Source: Hyaloperonospora brassicae (Eukaryota; Oomycota; Peronosporomycetes; Peronosporales; Peronosporaceae). From it: DNA of 64,000 nucleotides. This document shows, in pieces, positions 42,188 through 55,153 of the stretch. Location of the stretch: positions 1-64,000 of the forward strand of contig CANTFL010000222.1 of NCBI GenBank assembly GCA_947650285.1, given 5' to 3'. The notes under the pieces are model-generated. The model was not told the DNA's origin and did not search any database. It saw nothing but the letters and a program-made list of their open reading frames with translations. The translations under genes and the position numbers were made by a program. The first letter of the stretch is position 1, and every line of letters starts with the position of its first letter.

Positions 42188-44409
42188 CAAAGCTTACTGT
42201 TTACCTTCATTTGATCCTATCGCAACTTATAAAGCTACTGGTTTCAGATTTCTGGATGGAGAATCGTCAGCAAGACAACGACTACTCAATTACGTCCCCC
42301 CAGCAGTCCGAGGATGATGGCAACATGCGACCTGACGTGTCGAATATAAGTAGAAAGTCGATGCTATGTGTGTCCACTACTGGAGCGAAGGACAGTAGCT
42401 AATCTAGCAACAGGCGTCACAGGTAGGTGGTATTCGCATTCTTAACGTACTTGTCTAATTTATTTGTGACCATGATGTTCAACAGGCCACTCAAGTCCTA
42501 CCTTCAGCACCATTCATGATGATTTTCTGCCAGAGGTGTCGAGTGTAAATGATTCTATGGCGTGTACTGAACAAGTGTATAAAGCAGCAACTATAATAGG
42601 CGATAAATCTTGTTTTAAGTGTCTGGAGGACAAGACCAATCGTATTCACAATCTGAATATGATTCGAGAAAAGAAACCGCTTCGAGAAGACATTGCTACA
42701 ACCAGTTGTATCATGGACTGACTCCACCTCTTCCGGTGGATCACCGACATGTCACGGGGCAGGCTACTATGGGCTACCAGGAAGTATCGAGTCAAGTGCG
42801 TCATCTTCAATGTACAAGTGAATATCCCTCACCCGACAAAGAACATATCCAATATTTTCCGGCCACTGCAAGTACGATTAAGGTCACGGATATCGGCTAC
42901 ATTCGAAGGGAACCTCCATTGCTTCGAGACTAGCACTTATATGATGGGTGCCTATAAGATGAGGTGGTGATGGTGGTGCTACTTTTGATGTTTCAAGGCA
43001 ATTTCGGCACGCCCCACCACTTTTCGTCAACGCACTATTCCTATACATGTTCTTATTGCTTGCATCACGTTCTCCAACGTTGACAGCTAATACAGAAATA
43101 CCAATAGTTCAACAATCAATGCTTTGACATCACACGAATTATTGTTTTGAATGTCTTTTAATCAAGCCTTTTTGCTGTATCATAAGCATGCCAATTTCTG
43201 CACGGATCTATTTTGTTTGTTGCAATTATCAATGATGAGGATGACACGTTTGTCCTTGAGCTGATTTATCATACATGTAATAATGCACTTCGTATAGGAA
43301 AAATGGAATAATCGCTAATTAAAAGTTTACATGCACTAGATACGTTTGAGGTATTAAGACAAGGTATGAGCACGTAGCTGATCTCAGTATAAGTTTAACC
43401 TCATTTTACATCTTAAATGCATTAGCCTCGGCACGCGTGATCCGGACCCGCCAAATGGTGTAGTTGCATTTTACTGAGTGCGTTCCGCGGTGCCTTCGTC
43501 TGCCAAAGCTCTAGCTACTAGTATCCATATACGCTTGAGGATGGACAATTCATTTACCGGATAAGTGACTCTGTAATATATATTTACATGCGCCGAGTAT
43601 CCGTTCGATATTAGTAGACAGCTGCGGTAACAACAGTGACTTCGTTTCCTTAGCATCTGCTGGTTGTAGACGTATTCGCCAGTCCACTGCATACCATTGA
43701 CCCCGGAGCGCTTGAGTACATAAAAATATTTAAAGAACAGGGTCACCTATCTACCTTTGCAACCTAGCACTTTTCATAACGTAGGCTTATCAGCAGCTTG
43801 AGAGCGACGGCGTATCCACACTGATTATCCAGTCATCCTGTCATTCACGATACAGATATGCCCAACATTAGATCGCAGCGGCATACTGTCATCGTTTGTA
43901 GCGACATGCGCGTCGGAAACGAATCACAAGACTGTCATGCTGAGCAAAACAGTCTGTCACTTCCCTTTAATTCTTGTCTTGTGAGCTCCTTCTAGATCCT
44001 GGCGTTGTCCACTGACCCCTGTTCATCAACGACATAGGTGACGCACTAGTATGCAAAAACAATACCATTTACATCTTGTTCTGCCAGAAAGTGTGCTCAG
44101 TCGCAGGACAGCTCGTCAACTTTTACATATCGCCCTGAAGTTGCAGAAGAAATGATTAGCTACTTGTCAGAGCCTCAATTGGTATGCCGTAGGCGGATCA
44201 CGGTCCTACCTTATTCCGATGCTTTCGTTTACGTAGGTCCGCGTACATTCATAGGAATGCAATTGCGGCTAGAGGTGACACATTGCATGTAAGGCTCGGC
44301 TTTATGGGCTCGTTCGCCTCCTCTTGAAACGGCGGGGGCCCGGGCAGGGTCGTAGTTTTCCTATAAGCTTGATTGTGTTCTTTGAGCTTCTCTTAGCGTA
44401 GAACTCGGT

Positions 44410-44549
44410 GCTATGTACCGCTGTCGTTTTGCCATCTGTCAAACCGAGCACAAATTACGACCCAAAAATAACTGATTATATGTCTTTGTGTAGTTGGGGA
44501 TAGACTTGGGGACAGGTAGTCTTTCAGTTGGGGATGTTTAACCCGTCCC
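44410..44549 (-). repeat. Right terminal inverted repeat of MULE-like element
   Basis: Reverse complement of 41787-41926 with about four mismatches, followed directly by the second copy of the 9-bp duplication (44550-44558). Confidence 0.9.
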
Positions 44550-44558
44550 GAGCTCTTC

Positions 44559-47500
44559 AACAGGTTTCCAGGTCTCTCCCTCCTTTCTCTCTTATCGGTA
44601 GTGGATGAAAATCAACTAAAAATTGACATGTCAAGTGCATGTACGTAAACGCGACGAGAGCAAGAATCACACGACAACGCTCAGTCACAAATTACGCGAC
44701 AACGCTCAGAGTCAGGAATGCAGCAGCAACACTTCGCCTTGTACCACAACGAGTGGGACGGAAGATGATTTGGATCGACTGCGACAAGCCTTGACTTTTG
44801 GCAACGAAATGACCACGGTCGGAAGTGGTGGTGTTGAAAGTTGAGGTACAAGATAGTAAAGTAACACATCAAAACAAAGGAGGGGATGGGATGCAACGCC
44901 TTTGCGATCTTTTTGTTTTAGCCTCCAATTGCGAGAATGACCGATTATCAAAAATGAGAATCTACTGGGTCCGAGCTTGTGCTCGACATCCTCAACTACT
45001 GGTAGCGTAGTGTAGGAGAACCATCACAAATTGACTGGATTAGGTGTCGTGCAGCATAGCCTAGCTACCTACTCCAGCCAAGAACACTCATATCGCGAAG
45101 CAATATCCAGGCAACGGATTTAGTCGGAGATTTCGTGCACTTCTACGTTGATGCCCTATCGTTCAAGTTGCTGCTCCAAACCTTGTCGGTCATATAGTCT
45201 CAAGATGCGGAGATCTTCCTCATCTCCTCTCTAGGAAGACTTTAATGCCTCTTTCGCATAAAAGTTGACTGTACCATATTCTAAGAATCATCGTCACTTG
45301 TCTCTATAACCTCTTCGTATGATAGCATAAGGACGTCAAATGGCGCGGCTTCTCTCAAACTTATTTCTACTTGCTCAGAATACGTGCGGATAAACATCGA
45401 CGAGCCACGCTGAGTACTTGCAACTGACTGTTCACGGCGATCCGTGATCTTCGCTTGCTATCCTTTGCGAGCGCTCGACTATGCTCAGGTCAGCACACTT
45501 TCGTTGTGATTTATACCCGAGCAGGTCTTCGATTGCACAGCTTTGATCTGATAACAACAACATTTACAATGTAGCGTATATGCCCGTATTTATATTCACA
45601 CAAGTTCGTAATGACCTAGGTGCTGCTTAAATGACAGCCCTCCCTCTGACAACGTCCCCCGCGATAACTTATAACCTTCGCTTACTTTACGATTTGGCGT
45701 TCATCGTGGTCGTTCTATATTTGCTAGTCTATAACTTATAACTAATAGCCGAGAAGCCAGATAGGAGTATATTGATGGATATGTATAGAATGTACAAAAG
45801 TACTTCCATTCATGCCAAGCAGAGAGAATTGATTATGGGGTGTGGGCATTGCGAATGGCATCATGAAGGCTGCGAAGTAACTTAAAGGAAGAACGAGAGT
45901 TCCGTGGGACGGATCAAGCAATGTACAGATGTGACAAAGCTACTCTCGGAAATGGCGTTGTCGATTCAAGCACAACGATCTCGATCTCTGACCGGATGTT
46001 ACTGCTATAGAGCGTGAAATAAGATCAAGAAATATGTAAAACGAAACACTGGATAGATGGATTGGGATTGAGGATGCTTGTCTCTTGCGGAAAAGGACAC
46101 AACAAACGGTCGAAGTGATGCACCAAATGACAAGGTCAGTGATCTACCCCATTCCAGCCGATCTGACATTGTTTCGGATATATTCGCACAAGAGAATCTG
46201 GGATCAGTGGATCTATATATAGACTACACACGGGATGAGTGTGTGCATCAATGGGGGATGGATTAAGAGTGTGTCAAAAAAATCCACCCATCTATGTACT
46301 TACAAAAAGGCAGGTGAGATCGGGATGAGATCTGTAGAAGGACATCTGATAACGGTTGGATGTACACATTGAAAGGGAAAGTGGAGATGAGTTCAGAAGA
46401 TAGCCTTCAAAGTTCAGATTAAAAGAGCCTGTGGAACGGGTCCGAATGGATGCCGCAAAGTGGATTTAAGCAGATTGAGCGCAATATTTGGATTATTTCT
46501 AATATTATATGTATTATCCCGGATTTCAGGATATAATCAAGATACTCGAGATATGGTTATATTTTGCGTGGAGAGTACAATGTTGCGGAAATTAGTGTGG
46601 ATATTAGGCTATCGGCCGGAAAAAGTTGGCACGAGGTTGAGGGTACAAACTATCGTAATAGTATAATATGCTAAGAACGATATCCCCGTTTTAGGATAGG
46701 TGAGATGATTGTTGTGCTACTAATAAGTTGGATGATAAACAGACTAAAAATCTTCTTCTTTTGCTTGAATACGCCCTCCCTTTTCTTAGAAAGATTTTTT
46801 TGGCGTCCTGACGACTGAAGGCACGGTTGTTAAAGACGTAGAAGAAAGGTCACGGTTGTTTTGGCCAAGATCGGGAAGACCGATCTCGGGACTTAAAACT
46901 CGAGTAACGCAAGTGCCATCGAGACTCAACTGCGATTGGAAGCAGTCAGAAAAAAAGGACTGGAGACCAAGATCGCTAGACGGATAAAATGTCCACAAAA
47001 CTGGAGCGAGGAGTAATAAGAATGAAACGCGAGAGATCGTGACAATAAAGCACCGATATTTGTGTGAGATTCCCGCACAGAGATCAACCCTTGATCCCAA
47101 ACACAAAAGCGAGATCAACACATTCCAAGGCCGTTACATAGAGCTCAAGATATCTCAAACGACACGTACACAAGGTTAGCAAAGTTCTATAAATCAAGGT
47201 ACGGATCGGAGTATCTTTTCGACATGTCGGAATGTCTGGGCAAGTGGAATATCACGCCTCACATCAGCAATTTGTGAGATCGACTTCATCACACAGGCAC
47301 TACCTAAAACGATTATCTACTTGGGATTGGCAAACAAGTATCAGTACTGCATCCTCATCTGCTGCATCTCCTTCAATCCTTTCCTCCTGAACTGCGTCCA
47401 GACTCTCTTGATCATTGAGATCTGATTTTGGTATTATCGTCGGTCCGACAGGGGATGAGATTCACCCAAATGACCATCGAGATGCGGAGGGACATCTTTT

Positions 47501-48222
47501 GAACTCGGTAAGCATGTTCAGCTACAAAAAATTCTCGTCCTCAGTCTTCTGTTAGACCTATATGTTTTACTGCTCCATAAACATCTCTTTCCCAATCTCC
47601 TTCTCGCACTCAATGTTATTCTCTTCTTCGCGGTGCATGAAAACTGTGGCGGACTTTGCAAGCAGCCAAATATAATTTAATAAATGTTGTATTGTGCTGT
47701 CCGGAGTTTCTGTCCAGGCGGACGGAGGCATGGCTAAAAGCTGGTAAGAATCGTAAATGGAGTCAATCTCGCCGCTTTTGTTTCACTTTAGAGCGTGGTG
47801 AATATGATAGCGCTGCGACCGCCTTCAGGTAACTTGCAATTATGCCCGCATCTATTTTTTTCGTTTTTGAGTTCTCGTTAAGCTGAAGAAGCTAAAAATT
47901 TACTTTATCAGATGCAGGTAGTCCTTGAGTGGGATGGAGCATTGTTGATCAAAACGAAGGCTTTCCTTCCCTGGTACCATACCACTAGTCAGAATTTCGC
48001 AAATTTAACTGTAACCGGACACAGGTAGCTACGCAATGACGACAGTGCGTAGCAATCTCTCCCTGAATACAGTGAAGAACTAGTGACATTGATTAAATCT
48101 GTATATGGTACGCTTTTGAGGAAGGCTTCGTAAAAAACGGTTGAGCTTCGTTAAATATATGTAAAACTGTATTAATATATATAAGTCGTGAAATGTGTCT
48201 TGTCCTATTAGTTCTAACTTAA
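44559..48222. other. AT-rich gene-poor region
   Basis: No recognisable gene, RNA or element ends. Small frames (44623-44844, 46078-46266, 46460-46666, 46786-47121) have no family resemblance. Probably old repeat DNA. Confidence 0.5.
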
Positions 48223-49335
48223 CTACATTGAACCAAAACATGCATGATGATGTCTACCCTCCACCCATTGTGCGTATCTAGCAGTGATTGCTGGGTTGAT
48301 ATAATGGTATATCATCCAATGAGTACACCCTTGGGTCACTACTACAATATCTGAACTTAATAATGTTGTAGTGAGAATAGTATAGTTAATATTGCCCATT
48401 ACCATATTGTCACAAATGATATTATTATGAACAGGGTCACCCGTTACATCAACAGTCCAATCCCTAGACACAATGCTGCAAACATACCCTTAATTATAGA
48501 CCATCATTGAAAGACATTATTGAATGAGGCACCGATCATCCATATCTTCATGGTGTGCCTGTATCAGAGTCTAAACCGCCCATTTATTATCTATTCATGA
48601 TAACCGCGGCTTTTTGCTTGTCCGAAAAAGTTAAGCTTGACCTTATTGGACGAGTCAGAATTTGATATATAGCTAGAGCGATACGTGTCTGTATAACAGA
48701 TGCAGCAGTTAAATTCTAAATTCAGGTGGAACGATGATTGTGAATATATTTCCTTTGTCCCTTTTGTGCCCGTCAAACCCTGCCTGATAGATTGTTCTAT
48801 CAGGTGCCATAACACAAAGGTTCTGTAAACGATGGGTCCGAAGGAGCTTTCCATCTACGAAACATACGAATTTCATTGTCTCATCGATGCTGTCAGCATC
48901 ACGGGCGGATCCCAGGCATCTACCGTTTTCAGCTCAGGTAGAGTCTCGCGCGAAACCCTCACATCAACCGATCCGCTTTTGCCGTGGATGCGGATAGCAT
49001 GTAGTTTCGTATCGTTGATTTTTTGAACCCATCCGTACGATCCCTTGATGGTCTTTTTGAATATACAAATCATTCGGCACATTACTCAGCTTTTGCGTAT
49101 ACTAGATCATTAGTTTAATAAACTCACGATGCTGGCACTGCACCAACCAAAAATCCACTGCCTTCTCCACCACTGGGTAATGAATAAGGCGTTGACGCTT
49201 ATGTTCAATGCTTTTATATTGCATTGCCTCCGGCTCAGCAAATTGTTTTGATGATGTTGCTGATAGAAGCCCAAGTAACCCTTTTGTGAGGTTAAATCTG
49301 TACGTATCCCCGGCAGTCAAAGTATTACACCTCAT
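48223..49335 (-). pseudogene. pogo/CENP-B-type (Tc5 HTH) transposase relic
   Basis: Minus-strand fragments follow the order of a pogo-like transposase. 49335-49102 ends with a first helix-turn-helix part (YPVVEKAVDFWLVQCQHREF). 49082-48873 has the second HTH part (FKKTIKGSYGWVQKIND, then LHAIRIHGKSGSVD), matching the family pattern F..S.GWL..F...I....GE.GSVD. 48854-48591 has QGLTGTKGTKEIYS and DSSNKVKLNFFGQAKSR, resembling the DDE-domain GTK..KER and NADGS.K.P..FIGK motifs. 48471-48223 may be the C-terminal end of the DDE domain. Stops and frameshifts make it inactive. No TIRs were identified. It likely represents an old DNA transposon copy. Confidence 0.68.
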
Positions 49336-52083
49336 AATACGAATTGCATCCTTGTTCTGGCAAATTTGATGTCATTGAACATTATTACGACCACCTTGCG
49401 ACATCTGTGCGTTGCAAAGAGCGTAGTAAATATTCATCAAAATATCGCCACACCTCGTTCCTCACAACAGTCGCCAACCCAATCGAAAACCCAGGATGGC
49501 TAGGTGTCACTGACCCTCAGTCACAACATTGCGTGGGTATGAAAAACAAGACGAGGAACTGTGTTGTCTCTCTTTGCGTTTTACGAGGGGCTCTCGATGC
49601 TAGTTAGGGTTCAAACAATACTAAGTGAAATTATATACTCAACGGCAAATTAGAAAACATAAATAGATTCTTTTATTTGCATAATTCTCATAACGTTTAT
49701 GCTACAAATCTACTGTCCACTCATTCTTTCCTGCAAACAGTGGAGCAGCGATCCATCAATATATCTGATGATTTCATCGTCTTAAACGTAGATGACGTCA
49801 CTACTGGCAGGAGGTACTGGTGAACCCTATACACCGAGAGCAGAAGACTCAACTCTCTCTCTTTTGCTCTTACCGTTTCAAGAACGGTGACGTCTCGATT
49901 GGCGTCGCTATAATAAATCGGTGAAGCTACAATCCTACATTTTTTGTCGCTCGCACGACATCCCATGCGTGAGATCAAAACTAGTTTGCATACTTGCCCA
50001 TTCAAAATAAAAATGTGCCAATCATGAAGCCATCCTCCATAATTATTTACAGCGCATCACCTATCCCAAAATGTGGGGAGGCGTTTAGAAAGGAAAGAGA
50101 AAAGAGTTTTTCTTGGTAGAATTTTCAAATTGTTTTAGGAAACCGCTATTGAGCCATCACCTTCTTGCTAATTGACCCTCAGTCCCGAATCTTTTGAAAT
50201 TTGATTGGTCAGAGTGTAAATGGGAACATCTCTTTAAAATCACCCAAATATTTTATACGTCACGAAGAGACTTTGGTCTTCTTGGAATTTAGTCGATAGA
50301 CACGGTTTTGAGCTGTTGTCGCCATATTGCTGCTGCTATGGACATTCTACAAGCCTGTGACACCAGTGACCAGTGTATGTCATTTGTGTGGTGTTTTCTG
50401 CTTTGGCAGCGTGTATGTTTATGTACACGGAAAAGTTCCAGTGTCTGTTGGCATTCGCGGGAGTTCCCAAGAATAGCGTAGCTCGAATTTTGCAGGTAAA
50501 TCTTATGAGAAGAAATGGAGGTTACTGCTGCAGCAGAACATTGACGAGAAGCCACTAACAGTGCATTCTGGTTGCAATTGCAGATTATGGTTAAGGTTAA
50601 ACAGGTCCAAATGGATCAGTTGGCGCACACTATGTTGATTCTGAAGCTTGGCTAGATCGGTTTCGCGCTTGTTCATTACAATGCAGGAGACGGGCGACTT
50701 AATGGAGGTTGCAAGTTTCGATGTGGGTCTTTTGCCGAACGGAAAGCTGGTGGTACATGCACTTTTGGTTTTATGAGCTATAGATAAGGTGCTTGGCCAC
50801 CTTGACCACGCATAGAAGAAGAAGGAGGAGGTGTGGCAGCAACGCAGCTCAAATGTCACGGCTAAAATTATGTCTTGTGTACCAAATCGTGTTGATGGCA
50901 AACAAAACACATTCTTGTTCATTTATAATTGGGCGGTAGGCAACCACGTATTGTCATCATGAACAATGTAATTACTTTATTACGTAGACCACGTTGCTGC
51001 ATTTACATCTTCAACCTTATATTTTAGTGCTTCTGAATCTACTGTTGTTGCTGCTGGTGCTGTATTTGCTGATGATGGTGCTGATAGTGTTAAAGTAGCT
51101 GTTTCTTGTGCATGCCGACGACAGGTTCGGGCATTGTGACCTGTTTACTGGAAAGTCCGACATTGCCGGCGTCGTACAGATGCTCCAAAGCAGCGTCAAC
51201 ATGCTCGAATTGCGATAACAGTAGCTGCTTTGACCCCGTTGGTCGACCACGAGTCTGAGTTTTTGTAGGATTGCGAATACCGGCCTCTGGGACTGCCAAG
51301 AAATGGTAAAGCAGCACACGCTTGCAATGTTTTGGGGGCATTGTCGCATTCGTCTGCAATCCGCTTCATTACCATCCCGATTTCAACTTACCTATCCTCA
51401 ATATGCATCTGTGTTGGCTGTACCAGCCATAAATGCCGATCAAAATCACTGACCGACCGTGATATCTCCCGGCTACAAATTCATGAGCACATGGATAGCC
51501 CATTGGGGATTTAGCGATCCTCACATCGACATTTGGAGTCGTTTACAATCCATGGCACGTTAATTACAGCATGCAAACTTCGACACGTCTCGTTTTTTCG
51601 AAGCCGCTGCCGATACTGCGTATATGCTGCCTACAGCCTGCAACAGATATCTTAACCATCACTTCTGAAAACATTGGTCCAAAGTGCATATTAGTAATGA
51701 CATTCTGCTTTGCATTTTGCTGCATAATAACAGCAAACTGACCTTCACATGCAAGGCGAACTGCTGAGTTCAATGATAATAGATGACCAGCGATGAGTCA
51801 CTCGTCAGCGAAAAAATGATAATTACAAATCCAAGAGCTCAGTACTCAGCCACCTTACCGGTTTTCACAGGTACTATTTATGAGAGCAGCATGAGGACTC
51901 TACACACGCAACTTAAAAAAGGCCATGTTGGCATTTATTCAGTAAGAAAACTGAAACAAATTCTTCTTGTACACAAGCCAAGTGTAATCAAGGTAGCTCA
52001 TCGAGACGACTGTGAATGCAGCATGGATAGATGCCAGTTTTGACTCATAACACACTACGGTTGTGGCAGCAACAAGCCTGTAT
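49336..52083. other. AT-rich flank with possible transposase scrap
   Basis: Mostly featureless. Minus-strand frame 51359-51090 contains TQTRGRPTGSKQLL, a GRPxGSK AT-hook-like motif often found near the end of MULE/FAR1-type transposases; I cannot extend the match. Frame 51783-52043 (plus) is unassigned. Confidence 0.4.
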
Positions 52084-52476
52084 TGTTACGGGGCAGCCCG
52101 TTACATGGAAATTGTCGTTTGAGAGATAATGACAATAAAGAATATTATGTTGAATATTCTTTTAACAATATCACCAATAGTGGTGATATTGATGGGTCGA
52201 CCAAAGAGTCTGCTCATTGGTTGATATCTTGACGATATCAACCCACCAATCGCCGCAAGACGCGCGCAATGAGTGGTGAGTAGACGTCGTCATACATTCA
52301 GTTGGATTAGTATAATTAAGTGAGGTCAAACAGAGAGACAGTGGTTAAAGACTTAATTATATTAATATAACAGTTCTGCTTTTACCTTATCTACGCTTCC
52401 TCGTTTGCCTCGTGTACGTCTGTCGGGCGCACCGAAACCCTTGCGTTAAGCTCACGCAAGGGTGTACCCCGTTACA
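52084..52476 (+). repeat. 5' LTR
   Basis: Starts TGTTACGGGG and ends CCCCGTTACA; the right LTR starts TGTAACGGGG, so the ends are 10-bp inverted repeats with one substitution. An AATAAA lies at 52134-52139. Perfect hairpins lie at 52167-52190 and 52219-52243. Confidence 0.92.
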
Positions 52477-52478
52477 CC

Positions 52479-52492
52479 TGGTAGCACTTCGT
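52479..52492 (+). promoter_or_regulatory. Primer binding site
   Basis: TGGTAGCACTTCG begins two bases after the 5' LTR. TGG complements the CCA end of a tRNA; the pattern resembles initiator-Met-type sites, but the tRNA is not proven. Confidence 0.6.
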
Positions 52493-52520
52493 AGTCCTTC
52501 CAAGGACCACAGCATCCAAC

Positions 52521-53648
52521 ATGAACAAGTTGGATGATGAAGAGACCTCTCACGCCACGCGTGAAGGGTTAACCCATTTGAGTGACATCGAATGGAGTGC
52601 TGTAGAACGAATGAATTCTACCGTAGGCGAATTCTCCATTAGCGCCATGTTGGAGTCTCTAGACAGAGACCAACAACATGCCGCTATAGCCAAGTTCATT
52701 CAAAATGAACTTGTCGCCGAAAGGGAGAAAGTAGTCTTGCTTCACCAGCAAGGCTCTCAACAGGCCGAGCAGTTGAGAGAAATCGGTGCTTAACAGACGG
52801 AGCTGTTGAGACAGCAGCAATTCCATGCTGCTGTGGGCGGGACGGCGCATGCGCGTCGTCCCGAAGTCATGAAAGTTGACATCTCCAAGTACAGTGGAGT
52901 CCCGGAAGAATCCCTGTTACTGTGGTTTGTCGAACTCGACAGAGCCCTAAGGGCTCGTCGCGTCGAAGATGAGCAAATGAAACTCACATTTGATCAAACC
53001 CACTTGGCCGGACGTGCCAAAACTTGGTCCCTGGGGCTCGAGAGTAGCGACCCACATGTGTTTGGGTCGCTAGATGACTTCAATTCCCGGCTCAGAAAAA
53101 CGTTTGAGCCGCCACGGGCTGAGTTCAGGGCTCGTTCAGAGCTCCTGAAACTCAAGCAGGGTAAGCGTGATGTGCACGCTTATGCACAACATATACGACT
53201 CCTTGCGAGTAGTATAACTGCAAACCCAGTTCATGAACACACGTTGATTACGGTGTTCATGCAAGGGCTCGCAGAGGGGCCCGTCAGGAGCCACCTATTC
53301 CGCCTTGAGCTGAATATGCTGGTAGAAGCGATATCAGCCGCGGAACAGGAAGAATTTAGCATGAGACAGGCTTATGCTAGCTCAAACTCTTATCGTCCAC
53401 CGAGACGACAAGAGATCGGAGGTCCAGAACCAATGGACCTCTGCTATGTTGAGATCGAGAGACCTCGCTCTTCGAACAACAAGCGATTGCAGAGGTGCAA
53501 TCGCTGTCAGAAGTTAGGGCACTACGCATATGAGTGTAGTGCTCCACGCCCAGTACCCAACAGTACTAAGCGAAATGGACGACCATTTGCCAGAAAGGTC
53601 AATGGGCGTGGGTCCAGCGCTGTTGCGAAACCGCAACAGCGAGACTGA
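52521..53648 (+). pseudogene. Gypsy gag polyprotein, one in-frame stop
   Basis: From ATG 52521 (MNKLDDEETS) the frame runs to TGA 53646-53648, broken by a single TAA at 52791-52793 (after QLREIGA). The N-terminal part is helical and acidic. The middle has a retrotransposon gag capsid-like region (LLLWFVELDRALRARRVEDE, LAGRAKTWSLGLE, LKLKQGKRDVHAYAQHIRLL). A CX2CX4HX4C zinc knuckle (CNRCQKLGHYAYEC) is near the C-terminus. Gag would package element RNA in particles. Pol continues in the -1 frame, which is open across the gag stop, so ribosomal frameshifting was possible. Confidence 0.88.
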
Positions 53649-55153
53649 CCATCAAAAAATGGTCGGGGTCAGTAGGGGCGGAGCGCCCTACTGATCCAGC
53701 AACCTCAAGAGAATTTGCAAATCTCTTGACGAAAGTTGCTCCAGATACACAATCATTGTGTGTCTCTGCACCTGGTGATGACGTTTCGCTCATCACCTTG
53801 AAGTTGGAAGCGACAAATGATTTGTCGCTTCGTGCCCTAGTAGACTGTGGGGCGTCGAACAACTTTGTTCGACGCCAGTCACTAGAGGATCGTAGGCTCA
53901 AGTTCGTTGAGCGCGACATTCCCCTCACGAGGATGACGGTGCGGCTTGCAACAAGCGCATCGATTACCGTTGAGAAACGTGTAGTAGGAATCCACTACGC
54001 GTTTGAGGTTGAACAGTACGATGATGACTTCATCGTACTGGATCTGGATGACAAATGTGATGTCATCCTGGGATTACCTTGGCTCAGAAAATACGAGCCA
54101 AGGGTGAGCTGGCAGCATCGATCCGTGAAGATGCCTGCCGCTTGTTCATCAGATGGCCATCTGATGAACGTCATGGAGCATCCACAAGCGTGTGGATGTT
54201 CTGCGAGTGAGTGCGATGGCCTCACTTGCGGTACGGTCGTTCGCACGACTGCACAAGATCACAGTGTAGTTGATCACTACACTGTGGAGCAAGCTCCCGG
54301 CGGCTGTACAGAAGTACAGGCTGCGCCGAAGGTCCACCACTCGAATAAGTCGAGTGGACCGGGACATGGATGCATGCCTAGCGGGCAGCATCTTAGAAGA
54401 AAGAAACCTGTTGCCTCCAAAGGGCAACATGGACATCCTAGGTCGACTGGAGAGTCGACCGTAGAGGATCGGTGCCTGACTGTGGTTGCACAGCCACAGT
54501 CAGAAGACGTCGAGAGAATAAGTCCCCACGTACTTGAGGAAGGAATTTCTCAAAAGTCACTTGCTGAAGGATCAGGCCCTCAGCAACCTGTGGAAGCAAG
54601 TTCCCAGGAAGAAACCGAGACGTTGAACGTCTTAGTCAATGACAGATCAATTGTAGGCGCTTATACACTTGATCTGATGGTGCCTCCGAAATTAACTTCG
54701 GAGATAACTCAATTGCCAACGCTAGAACCGAAACGGTTCTTGCGTGATCTGCGTAGTGGCAAAGTCAAGCAGATCTGCATACTCGTCACAGATGATGAGT
54801 ATGTGGCCGATATTCGGTCGGCCACAGTATTTGCTGAGAACGAACGGATTCTCAGCAGCTCATCGATGGACGAAAGTGTCCTCGATGAGAAGACCCGGAT
54901 TGAGCGATACAAGTCTCAATCCTGGGAGTCACTTCAGGCAAATCCTTTGTATAAGGATTTGATCGAATTCAAGGATGTATTTTCTGAATCCGTACCGTGC
55001 GATTTGCCGAAGGACAAAGGCACTCGACACGAGATCGAGATCAAACCGGGCTCGAAGTACTGTGTCACGAAACAGTGTCCACTGCCTCGAGAACAAGTAC
55101 TAGCGATCGACAAGTTCTTTGCCGATCGCTTAGCAGCGGTCCATGTGAGGTAA
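53649..55153 (+). pseudogene. Gypsy pol, aspartic protease and linker
   Basis: Frame -1 relative to gag. The protease active site reads LVDCGASNNFV (about 53840-53872), Cys in place of the usual Thr/Ser of D[TS]GA, followed by a hydrophobic flap region and DVILGLPWLRKYEP, typical of retropepsins in Gypsy elements. A linker of about 250 residues precedes the start of RT (LPKDKGTRHEIEIKPGSKY). The frame ends at TAA 55151-55153, where the reading shifts to the next frame within the RT fingers. Confidence 0.85.

Larger units (their letters stand above)
41787..44549. mobile_element. Non-autonomous TIR transposon, MULE-like (2.76 kb)
   Basis: The two ends are 140-bp near-perfect inverted repeats (about 4 mismatches). 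The element is flanked by a 9-bp direct repeat, GAGCTCTTT (41778-41786) and GAGCTCTTC (44550-44558), with one mismatch. Long TIRs plus a 9-bp target duplication fit Mutator-like elements. No transposase is recognisable inside; small frames (42211-42402, 42536-42721, 43471-43746) have no motifs, so mobility would need a partner in trans. High TIR similarity suggests a fairly recent insertion. An hAT-like 8-bp duplication with an extra T is the alternative reading. Confidence 0.85.

Noticed and set aside
51090..51359. Possible MULE/FAR1 transposase C-terminus (GRPTGSK motif)
   Set aside because: The motif alone is too short; no zinc finger or DDE-type region could be read nearby.
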